A stretch of 64,000 nt of DNA, taken from positions 1,426,001 to 1,490,000 of the forward strand of contig CM034546.1 of the NCBI GenBank assembly GCA_020055645.1, in the 5' to 3' direction. The notes beneath the pieces are model-generated. The model was not told where the DNA came from. It searched no databases and was given only the letters and a program-made list of their open reading frames with translations. The position numbers and the translations under genes are program-made. The stretch comes from Tomocerus qinae (taxonomy: Eukaryota > Arthropoda > Collembola > Entomobryomorpha > Tomoceridae). Below are positions 9,965-19,547 of the stretch, in pieces; positions within the stretch are counted from its first letter, which is position 1, and every line of letters starts with the position of its first letter.

Positions 9965-12900
9965 ATGGCTTCTGTTATTCCAAAACTTGTATTGCAAAAG
10001 AAAATTGCTGCTACAATCTGCTTCAATTCATTCCGGTTTTATTCTTCAGCAGGTGTGACAAATGTTGAAACTCAACTATCAAAATGTAACCTACTAATAA
10101 AATATAGAAATAGTAATTACCTCCTTAAATGATTAAGTTACACAAACCCGAGAATATTTTCAATATTCATTTCCACTCTTCTTTCCCTTCAGAGGTATTT
10201 GATCAGGGTACAAAATTTACCACTTTTTAGGCTTTTTTACCATCACAGTGGTAAAAATGCACTTAATGGTAAAAATGCATTTAATGGTAAAAATGGTAAA
10301 TTTTAGTGATCCATTTGACATATTAGGACAGATACGCAAGATTTACTAAAATATAAGTTTTAAAACTTTATTTTCTATGAAACATTTCAAATTAGCCCCT
10401 TAATTAATCAAATTAATCCTATTCATTTGGTTGTTCCCCGAAGGTTATAAAAAATGTTACTAAAACCAAGATTGCATTTGGTATCGCCAATTTAAAATTG
10501 ATATGAATGCGCCAATTTAATTGTAATTACTCTCTCAATCGGCAAATAAGGGCGATTAGTGTCCCCATCGGTTGAATCCAACTCTGATTGAATGGACACT
10601 TATCAATTTGTGACAACCATCACCAGCTGCTAAGCTATTTCATACTTTGGCACCCAATTTTATTCAAAATTTAAACACGAAATTTAAATGAATCTATTTT
10701 TTACCAATTTTACCAATTTATACCACTTACCACTAGTTTTCAGCAGGTGGTATTTAACGTTAAATACCATTAAAAACCACTTACCACTGGTAAGTGGTAA
10801 ATGGTATTTTGTACACTGTATTTGATATTTAAGTGATTAACAAGTTTCTGTTTCGTCATCCGTTAAGAATATAATGGAAAAGGGCAAATGCAAATACAAA
10901 CTTTGACACTTTTCCAAATTTCAATTTAGTCCACGGGCGATTGTAATTAAGGTTTCTCACAACTGTTTAAGGAGGCGCAGTGGTGGTAGGCTTTCCATGT
11001 GTTTTCCTACTCAAGGAAATTATGGATAAGTCACCTAAGTTTCAATCTGGGGATAGTTAGTCTCAAAATTTAGACTGAAAGACCCTGGAGGGTCACAAGT
11101 TTCAGACATGTTATGATTTTGACTTTTGACCTACAAAGGTCACAGTGGCCATTCTATCAAAAAGTTTTTTAATATTTTTGGCGGGATAGGTTTATAATTT
11201 TTTTTTTAAATAACTAAAAGACTTTTTGAACAAAACGGAAACTTGTGACCCTCCAGGACCCTGTACGAATATTAGGTAAAACAATCAAGATTGAAAACCG
11301 AAACGCTTTTGAATTTTCTTTGATTTCCTAGAAAAGTAAAATTTGAATGTTTTTTTACTCAAACTCAACGTAAATTCATCGAGTTCATGCAAAATTCCGC
11401 TAGATATCTCGACGGAGGGGTGCGCCCTTTCACATATCATTTTCGCATAAAAATTGTCACTCAGAGGTGCGCAAAAGTTAACGTTGGCGAGCCTCGCTAT
11501 ATTCTAGGTTGAGACTCGGGCCGTAAAATCCCGTCTCTATTTTGACTGCAATGTACTGAGTTTCAATGACCGGCCACCAATTGTGGGTAACCTCTATTGC
11601 AGGTGCACATTGTTGCCAAATCATTTTTTACCGGCGAAAACGGCAACATCGGAAACACCCGCAACACAGGATACACAAGCAACACCCCCATCTGATAGCC
11701 TTTATCACTTTTAGTATATATAACAAGTAGCCCCCATATATCTGACTAAATTTCGAAAGGTAGGCATCCAGCGTAACCATGCGTATTGGATACTGTGGGT
11801 GTGGCCAAGCACGTACACAGAAGAGGCTATAGGGTCCCCCTACCTGCTCAGCTCAGTTTTTACCATAACTATTTGTTGCGACCCCCCTTACCCAAATTCC
11901 TGGATACGCGCCTGAGCTAGCCCTACCACACATAGTTACAAACATATATAGGCAGGTAAATATATTACTGATATCTAAAATGGTGATTATAATATAGAAA
12001 ATGCTATTATAATAAATTAAAATATAGAACTAGCGGTCCTTATAATACGGATATAAAGCTATAATAAAAGAAACAAATTCAACAGTTATCTATAAAAATT
12101 ATTAAGTTAGGTCCGTCTTATTCAAAACTGGCGGGATGTCAACTTTCCACAGATCCCCTCCTTAATTGCCGGTAAAAAATGATTTGGCAACATTGTGTAC
12201 CGGCAACACCAGCAACGAGGTACCGCTGCCTAAATTCAGCCATAATTTTATTATTTCAATTTCCCGGGTTACAGTATTATGTCACCACCGCAGCATCGAC
12301 TGACCGAACTAATTTGTAATTTTAATTTCTCACTATTACAGCTTTACTCAGTTAACATTATAATATAGATTTATTCTTTGTTTTGTTTAGCTTCACAGAG
12401 AGAATATGTTCTTACCGAAAAAATTGGGTCCAAGAAGAACGTAGGACTGATAACTTTGAATCGACCAAAAGCCTTAAATGCTCTTTGCGATGGACTCATG
12501 AAGGATTTGAGCGATGCCATTGATGAATTTGAAAATGATAATGAAATCGCCACTTTACTGTTAACTGGAAAAGGACGAGCATTTGCTGCTGGTAATGAAA
12601 AAAATAACTTCGCGTTTAAAAGTTAAATGTTTTTTTTTGGATTGGACATAACGGTGCGCAAATTTCTAAGTCCCACAGCACCACTATATCTCGGAATATT
12701 TAGACGTGACCCCCCAATGTTTCATCGGATCTTTATCGGACATGACCTGAAGGTCACGTTTCCACCCTCCCCACACCCGACGGGGGTATGGGGCAAAATG
12801 ACATTCCACCGGTTTTACACCTAAAATTGGTCATTATGTTTATTTCATTTAGTTTAGGTTAGGTTAGGTTAGGGGGTGGGGGTGGTGGAAACGTGACCTT

Positions 12901-13861
12901 CAGGTCATGTCCGATAAACATCCGATTAAACATTGGGGGGTCACGTCTAAATATTCCGAGATATAGTGGTGCTGTGGGACTTAGAAATTTGCGCACCGTT
13001 ATGTCCAATCCCACCTTTTTTTGAAGTTAAAAGTTTTTATTGGAATTTAATACACAGGGGCTGACATTAAAGAAATGCAGAATAAAACATTTGCTGAAGT
13101 TTACGGAGGGAATTTTCTTTCTCATTGGCTTCGGATTACCAAATGTCGAAAACCTGTGCTCGCTGCTGTTAATGGATATGCGGTATCAACTTTTTGATAA
13201 TTAAATTTACTGATTTTTGTTAAATGCTAGTTTTAAAATGTAAAATTTTATTCAATACTTGTATTTATTTGTAATTTTTAAAAATATTGTTTAAATTAGC
13301 TTGGAGGTGGTTGTGAGTTGGCGATGATGTGTGACATTATCTACGCATCGGAAAATGCCAAATTTGGACAGCCAGAAATCATATTGGGGACGATTCCTGG
13401 GGCAGGAGGTACTCAACGACTGACCCGAGCTGTTGGCAAATCAAAGTCTATGGAGATTAACCTTACGGGTAATCAGTTCTCTGCTGAGGAAGCTGAACGT
13501 ATGGGACTGGTGAGTAAAGTTGTACCTGCTGATCAGCTGATTCCGGAAACTCTTAAAATTGCTGAGAAAATAGGCGAGAATTCTAAACTTATTGTTTCAA
13601 TGGCCAAAGAAGCAGTCAACAAAGGTTTGTAATTATTCTTGAACATCTCTCGTTTGCATAAATAAATAGTTTGCATTGAAAGTATTTCTATTTAATTAAA
13701 TGTGATATAATTATGCACTAATTGCAGCATATGAACTGTCTCTACAAGAAGGCCTCCATTTGGAACGCCGTATTTTCCACTCGACGTTTGCAACCAAAGA
13801 TAGAATTGAAGGCATGTCTGCGTTTGTGGAGAAACGACCCCCGAAATTCCAAGACGAATAA
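9965..13861 (+). CDS. Echs1: Mitochondrial short-chain enoyl-CoA hydratase (ECHS1 type)
   Basis: This enzyme hydrates 2-trans-enoyl-CoA to 3-hydroxyacyl-CoA in mitochondrial beta-oxidation and valine breakdown. Five exons join in phase: 9965-10052, 12391-12591, 13058-13182, 13300-13624 and 13728-13861, giving exactly 290 residues, the usual length. Exon 1 encodes a basic, Ser/Arg-containing presequence ([13 protein letters not shown]...FRFYSSA), a mitochondrial import signal. The crotonase fold follows: [11 protein letters not shown], the oxyanion-hole segment AFAAGADIKEM, the [13 protein letters not shown] region, and the catalytic segment with two glutamates ([19 protein letters not shown]). 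The C-terminus is [12 protein letters not shown]. Intron 1 (2.3 kb) contains three inverted-repeat elements and intron 2 one. Identity is very secure. Confidence 0.97.
10204..10818. mobile_element. hAT-like MITE, 615 bp, 8-bp TSD
   Basis: The termini CAGGGTACAAAAT and ATTTTGTACACTG are inverted. A perfect 8-bp duplication TATTTGAT flanks it (10196-10203 and 10819-10826). Subterminal GGTAAAAATG and GGTAAGTGGTAAATGG repeats are present; there is no transposase. It lies in Echs1 intron 1. A related fragment (TTTACCACTTTTTTGG...) lies near 58970-59030. Confidence 0.9.
11080..11272. mobile_element. Small inverted-repeat element
   Basis: The arms AGACCCTGGAGGGTCACAAG and CTTGTGACCCTCCAGGACCC are inverted, with about 140 bp of AT-rich sequence between. 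Non-coding, in Echs1 intron 1. Confidence 0.65.
11590..12241. mobile_element. Second, decayed copy of the 920-1542 foldback family, with nested insert
   Basis: The right end matches the first copy (CCGGCAACACC...GGTACCGCTGCCTAAATTCAGCC). The left arm is recognisable from TGCACATTGTTGCCAAAT but its terminus is lost. The interior shares AACAAATTC...AGTTATC and CTTTCCACAGATCCCCTCC with copy 1. An extra block at about 11755-11935, ending CCAAATTCCTGGATACGCG, is absent from copy 1 and looks like a later insertion. Confidence 0.8.
12631..13017. mobile_element. Inverted-repeat MITE with TTAGG tract, Echs1 intron 2
   Basis: Arms of about 135 bp are nearly perfect complements, starting GGATTGGACATAACGGTGCG and ending CGCACCGTTATGTCCAATCC. 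They contain ACGTGACC...AACATTGGGGGG-type sequence and the GACCTGAAGGTC palindrome. The loop holds four TTAGG/TTAGG-like units (about 12850-12873) followed by a G-run. The flanks are T-runs, so the target duplication is unclear. Confidence 0.85.
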
Positions 13862-15170
13862 ATCCGAAGGATTTCCAGCCAGAGTTACATGACGAGTTAG
13901 ATGTTTATATATTGCTTTAATGAAAAATCTCTATATTTAAACATGTCGTTCAGTATCGATGCGTTTATCAATGCTTACTAGGTATCCATGTCTAAGTTTC
14001 AATTTCAAACAATCCAAACTGAACGGTTAGAGTTGTATAATGCAGCTAGTATAAACATAAACAAAAATTACATTGTCAGTGTGCCATTTGCCAAAGTTTA
14101 CCCAATCAATAGCGATAAATAAATGTTTCTTAACTCTACAGACAGACAATCAACAATAGCAAAATTTATTTTGATTTTTCCTTTTCACAGCTCACCCATT
14201 TAACCCCGTCTTGGCGTAAAAATTTTATTTACTATGTAATTATATTTCTCGTTTACGTTAATTTATATTACTACTAGCACAATTATTTAATTTAACCTCT
14301 ATTAAGATCGCTAAAATGTCAGAAAACAAGGCAAAATGGAAACAGTGATTTTTTACGTAGCTAATTTTGTTAATCTCTAAAAACATTGTAATAATATAGG
14401 TACTACTTATTTTTAAGCCACATCAGTTTTAAATGATGGACATATTCAAGTACTTTCGTAAAACGGATGGTTACAAAATAGTTATTAAAATGCTTATTTA
14501 TTTTCGGTTCAGTTTCCTTACCTTACATGCTCTAAAAGATAGCATATCAGAAATGTTTTTGATGACCGGTCTAACCATCTTTTTATACTAACTATACAAT
14601 TCACAATGTACAGTTGCTACTATGCTACCGACTACATAAATATGAAATATGAATATTTTTTGTGAGTTTAGAAATAATGTTAAATATTATTACAAATAGG
14701 TAATGTTCACTAAAGTGTAAAATTAATATTTTGTTTAATATTATCTATAAATAGTTAAAATCGACAGTTTACACTTCCGTTTTAAACCATATTAATTAAA
14801 TAATTAACATCGGGACAATCACAAAACTTTGTTTTTAATAGATTTATTTAGCGTGGCAATAACTTAATTTAGAAAATTGAAACTGATAGCAAATGTCCTT
14901 GCCCAAAAGGATTTTATTCAATTTTTCAGTACAAAAGTCTCATCTTGTTCTATGTTTGTATTACATGTATAAATAAATAGGTACCAAGAAATTAGCTTAA
15001 TAGCAAAACAGCAGTAGTAGCAATATAATGTCTATATCGTATCAAACAGGCAGTTTGTAGACACGAAATTCGTATATACTCAAGTTCATGGTTTCGGTTG
15101 TCTTATTATGTCTGTCTATATACACAAAACTTTCTGTCCGTCTTTGAGTCAAGGTTTGTTATAGTCCTGG
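13862..15170. other. Intergenic, 3' region of Echs1
   Basis: The Echs1 3' UTR probably ends after AATAAA at 14118-14123. Beyond this is about 1 kb of AT-rich sequence in which I see no gene, RNA or repeat. Confidence 0.5.
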
Positions 15171-15400
15171 TCTAAAAGTACTAGATTTATCTTGCATTGC
15201 CTTTTTCCAATGCTAAACACAGACAAACGGATACATAATACAATTAAAGCTTCAGGTATAGAATATATCTGTTGAATGACCTTGTAATTCACCATTATAT
15301 GCTTGTATATCAGTATGATGTTAATAGGCTGGTCAGGCAGTTATAAGAAATAAGCATTGCAAGAAAATGAGTCATGAATGTGTTTCTCTTTCATACATGT
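15171..15400. repeat. Dispersed repeat, uninterrupted copy (empty site for the 6606-7932 transposon)
   Basis: It matches the flanks of the 6606-7932 element on both sides: AATATATCTGTTGAATGACCT on the left and GATGTTAATAGGCTGGTCAG on the right, joined without the transposon at TTGTATATCAGTATG. From 15400 to 16150 I see no further feature. Confidence 0.75.
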
Positions 15401-16152
15401 AATACCTTTGTATGCAGTACTTCAGTCAAGATTAAGATGATATCTACAAATAACTCATCAAAACTAGTGTACGTAACGTACTTTATCTAACCCAAGGAAT
15501 TAAGTCAGTAGTCGCCCATGTGACATAGCATCCTTTAAAATATACTGGAAAATATGTTTGAGAAACGTTTTGATACGGTTTCCTTGTTCAGCTAATGTAA
15601 GAGCCGATTTATAACAAGCCTAAGCCTACTTCTTTCAGCTCCCTGCAACATCCACGTGATATTTTACGACGAGTACGGGTACCTACTCATTCTGCTTCAC
15701 AAAATTGCATGCATTTCCTTCCAAGTAAAGATGCCTAGAAAGCAACGCTTTGAGAATTAACGTATTCATTCTCTGGATCACTTTGTGATAGGAAGGTAAG
15801 ACATTCAATAGTAATAATTCATTCCAAATAGCATTGTTATCTTTACGATAAGTCTAACTTCCGGCTATGATTTGTTGAAATTCTAGGTAGACAGTTCGAT
15901 GACTGATATGGCATGATAAGCTGATATCCTTGGGCGTTTTACCTCAACTTGTGCATAAATCTAAATGCACATCTGTATAAGTCAACCGACAGGATTGTGA
16001 TATAGTTGGTACAAAATATCCCTAAAAATACTTTTTGTAATTAGCAATTGTTGTCATCCCCGTTTTGAGGTTCCTGATTTCTGATAATAATTTTACAATA
16101 CCAAATATAATTGTCCAGTTCGCGTTTTAGAAAATTGATAGTTTTCTGCATT

Positions 16153-17224
16153 ATGGGTCAAGGTAAGATTTTGTCGCTATTTCTAATTCATTATGCACAG
16201 ATCAGACCGATTTGTGGAATTTAAGAAAATTTGGCATGTCTTATCACTTGTCAACAATATTTATTTTTAGACAGTCAACTGTGTCACTTGCTGATATTTT
16301 TGTAATAATATATAATCTTTTTTAATTATTTTGATTAGAGTTTCTAACTCGAATTCAAAATTCTTATCCGTGCCTATATACATATTATTGGTTAATTAAT
16401 ATTTATTGTATAAATAGTTCTTTAGTTTTGGAACATGATTTTGTTTTAACATTTTTTGTGTATTTGTGTTTTAGGTGCATCATCGTTAAGTAATCTTGCT
16501 TACAAGATTGGCTACCACTTCAATAATCCGGATTTATTGAAGGAAGCAGACAGAAATTATTTGAAACTAGACACGTACCATATATACATGCAGGTATATA
16601 GAGAATATTATATTCAATTTTCAATTTATAGTAATATATAAATAATAAATAAATAAATAAATTTTTAATTTTTCTGATTTCCGATATACTTTGATGAAAG
16701 AAAAGTTGTTGTTCTATAGTAAACAGACTATATGAAAGTCTCGAAAAATCCCTGACCATTTTAGGAAATTTAAAGCAATACGAATAGTCTGGAATGGGTT
16801 TATGGAAATTAATTGTTGACTATTGAGCAGTAACTCACGACAGTCTGAGGGTGAATGACAGCAATTTAAAAAATTACCAGCGACTGGAGCATCTTGGGGA
16901 CAGTGTCATCCAACTTGTGATCACAGAATATTTGTTCCAAAGTCGTCCTAAAGCTAGTGAAGGGGACTTGAGCAGGATGAGGGCAGATATGGTCAACGGG
17001 GTCAAACAGCAACAAATTGCACAGAAGTTGGAACTACATCAATTTATTCAAATGGCACCAGGAGTACAGCAGTTCACTAGATACGACAAGTTTGTTGAAG
17101 CTTTAATTGGCGCTGTCTATGTCGATGCTGGATACGGAGGCAGAGGCTATGAGGAAGCCAAAAAGGTCATTTACCGATTGTGGGAACTTGAAGTACCTTC
17201 TGCTTCCTCTTGCGTATTAATGTA
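16153..17224 (+). CDS. Stand-alone RNase III-domain protein with predicted lipid anchors at both ends
   Basis: A single bacterial-type RNase III domain, lacking the dsRNA-binding domain of the bacterial enzyme and the extra domains of Dicer or Drosha. Exon 1 (16153-16162) encodes MGQ plus one base. Exon 2 starts at 16475 and continues ASSLSNLAYKIGYHFNNPDLLKEA. The last exon starts near 16831-16850 and ends 17224. Signature: YQRLEHLGDSVIQ, EGDLSRMRADMV and FVEALIGAVYVDAG. Compared with E. coli RNase III, Glu38, Asp45, Glu65 and Glu117 have counterparts, but the Asp114 position (E minus 3) is Lys, with Asp one residue further away. The start MGQGASS fits an N-myristoylation signal, and the C-terminus CVLM fits a farnesylated CaaX box. 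The exon 2/3 junction is unresolved; see findings. mRpL44 was considered and is less likely. Confidence 0.7.
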
Positions 17225-17951
17225 GATCAAGAATCAATCTTACTTTTCTGTCATTCGTGTTCTTTATTTCCAATTATGTAAAAAAAAAACTATTCGTTAA
17301 TCTTTTCTACTATATATTATGCTTATGTTTTTGCAATGCTTTGGTAGTTTTAAAAGTATAATTATGTAAATATTTGAATCTGTTAAAACGTTTGAATTGA
17401 ATCGTGAACAAAAGTAATGCGAAAGTAATGCGATAAAGCACTGATTTTGAAACAACTAAATTATAACCTACTCTTATTTTGATATACTTACTACTAGGAT
17501 ACTATAACGAAGATTTATGATTCATGTTTTGATTTGTAGTTGTATTTTATATATTTAAGATGATTAGTATTTAGATGCATTCAACGGGACGAAATGGCGT
17601 ATTATTATCTGATTTATACAATAGCCGATGAGATTGGATGAGTTATCCAACATGAAATACTATATGTACTGTGAACTGAATATTTATGTTAATGCTAGGA
17701 CGCTATATTTATGACTTTTTAAAAATTATTCAGGGTTGAAATTCATTCTCATATTTTTAATTATTTTCTAATTATAAAATAATTTTTGTTAATGCCATTT
17801 GATTGTGTTACATCGGTAATGCTTTATTTCGTTGCGATATATTAATTTTAGTAGGAGTAAAAATAAGTAATACAATCACAGAAGGGAATATAATAAAGCT
17901 TCAGCATTAACTAATATAGGTTTACTAAGTTGGTAAGTCAGTCTGTCTATG
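17225..17951. other. Intergenic between convergent genes
   Basis: AT-rich sequence between two tail-to-tail genes. TTTATT at 17823-17828 is a plausible poly(A) signal (AATAAA on the minus strand) for the SDR gene. Nothing else seen. Confidence 0.5.
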
Positions 17952-19547
17952 TCACCATTCTGAAGGGAAATAATCCTTGAAAAATATTCCAAAAGATGTA
18001 TCACCATTATTGATCGTTTGGAAAAGGGGATCGAGTATCCTTGCAGCTGCATCTATAGAATCTATTGGTGGTTCAAAAAGTTCTGCTGAATCTTTTGCAC
18101 GTTTGTATTTCAAAGGAGTCGGATCTTCGTCAGTGACCCACCCTGTATCTACAGCATTAAGTAACAATCCGAACTGCCTATAATACGGGGCAGATGTCCT
18201 AACTAGCATATTGAGGGATGCTTTGGCACAATTCGTGTGTGGGTGTTTGGTAGTTTTGAAACGGTTAAATTTTCCTTCCATGGCCGACACGAGAATAATA
18301 GATACAAAATTAGAAGGGTCGTCGATTTTTGCAGACTTTTTCAGAAGTGGAGTCAGTTTACTAAGAATAATAAAGGGAGCTATAGAATTGACTAAATTGA
18401 CTTCTATTAACTCGACAGTGTCGACTTGGTCTGCTTCCAACGTCCAGGAATTATTTGGGCGGAGATCAACTTGCTGGTAGTCTTCATCGTAACACCCGGG
18501 CGGAAAATGTTTATTTATTTCAGTCAGAGCTTCGTGGTATCGATGGTCTTGTGGATGAATCCTCATTTGTGACGCTTCTACAGATTTGGGGACGAAATTC
18601 GCTGTCGACAACAGCAATGCACTGTTACTATGAGTGCTATCAACAATCGCGTTTGCCTGACCATCCCAAGAATGAATTAGTGACGACGGACTTTGAATTT
18701 TAATTTCTTCTTCGAATAAATGGCTATAAAATGCCACTGGACGACGAACGGTTTGAGCCGCATTCTGAATCAGGATGTCAAGTCTGTCATATTTTGTGGA
18801 AATATACCGGCAGAATTCTTCAACGTGGCGAATGAATCGGAGGTCAAGTGCGTAAATATGCAATCTGTCTTTCCAAACCTGGAAATCGGATTCGCTGGAA
18901 AATCTTTTTGCTGCATTGGCTGGAAATCTTGTCGTCGTAATTACAAATGCCCCACAACGTAACAATTTCAAAACTACTTCGTACCCGATTTTTATTCGCC
19001 CTCCTGTTACCAGCGCCACTTTACCTTTAAGATTTCCAGACTGTGATCGTTTCTTGTAATTGAGATCCGCACATTTTCTGCATAATCGATTGTAAAAATG
19101 ATGCATATCTGAGAATTTTATTTTGCAAATGTAACATTTATCTTTGAGTTTTTCAGACTCGTCAATTAGCTTAGTACTCTCGCCCATTATTGAATTCATC
19201 TCCGGAGTTTTTCCAGACGATTCAAATACCCTTTTCCATTTTATATCATTTTCCCTTCGTAACTGCCTAATGCCAAAAGTTTTCTTCTTTTTCTCAACCG
19301 TACATTCTGCTTCGACTTTTGATGCCCTTTTGAAAAGTTTCTTATTTATATGATTTCTATTCAAGAAAGAAATGGCTGCCATTCTAAGTCGATTGAAAAC
19401 ATTTTCAATGGGTTTCTTATCTTTAGATTGACACGGATGGAGATGTGGATATTTTATCATTGCTTCTGTTATCAGATTCATCACATTGATTGCTTTCTCC
19501 ACCTCCGCGGAAGAAAGTCCTACCTGTTTCTCCAGAATCTCCATCAT
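17952..19547 (-). CDS. Zinc-ribbon plus short-chain dehydrogenase/reductase (SDR) fusion protein
   Basis: An unbroken 531-codon frame. Residues 1-135 are basic and charged, of unknown function. A C4 zinc-binding motif follows: CYIC (138-141) and CRKC (156-159), then ADLNYKKR. Residues about 172-531 are an SDR domain with a Rossmann motif TGGRIKIG (181-188), DL near 235 and NAA (262-264). The catalytic region has Ser421 (VSAMEGKF), but the residue four before the conserved Lys442 is Thr438 where classical SDRs have Tyr (HTNCAKASLNML). Loss of that Tyr suggests altered or absent classical redox chemistry. The protein is therefore probably an NAD(P)-binding protein of uncertain substrate. An acceptor-like TTTAG before the start (about 19567) suggests a 5' non-coding exon. 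The antisense frames are shadows. Confidence 0.85.
   Translation of the reverse strand: MMEILEKQVGLSSAEVEKAINVMNLITEAMIKYPHLHPCQSKDKKPIENVFNRLRMAAISFLNRNHINKKLFKRASKVEAECTVEKKKKTFGIRQLRRENDIKWKRVFESSGKTPEMNSIMGESTKLIDESEKLKDKCYICKIKFSDMHHFYNRLCRKCADLNYKKRSQSGNLKGKVALVTGGRIKIGYEVVLKLLRCGAFVITTTRFPANAAKRFSSESDFQVWKDRLHIYALDLRFIRHVEEFCRYISTKYDRLDILIQNAAQTVRRPVAFYSHLFEEEIKIQSPSSLIHSWDGQANAIVDSTHSNSALLLSTANFVPKSVEASQMRIHPQDHRYHEALTEINKHFPPGCYDEDYQQVDLRPNNSWTLEADQVDTVELIEVNLVNSIAPFIILSKLTPLLKKSAKIDDPSNFVSIILVSAMEGKFNRFKTTKHPHTNCAKASLNMLVRTSAPYYRQFGLLLNAVDTGWVTDEDPTPLKYKRAKDSAELFEPPIDSIDAAARILDPLFQTINNGDTSFGIFFKDYFPSEW

Noticed and set aside
12849-12873. Chromosome end (telomere) because of TTAGG repeats
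   Set aside because: Only about four units, enclosed in an intronic MITE with unique genes on both sides.
16153-17224. mRpL44 or Dicer fragment
   Set aside because: There is no mitochondrial presequence and no PAZ, helicase or dsRNA-binding domain. The single complete domain with its own start and stop fits a stand-alone RNase III-like protein better.
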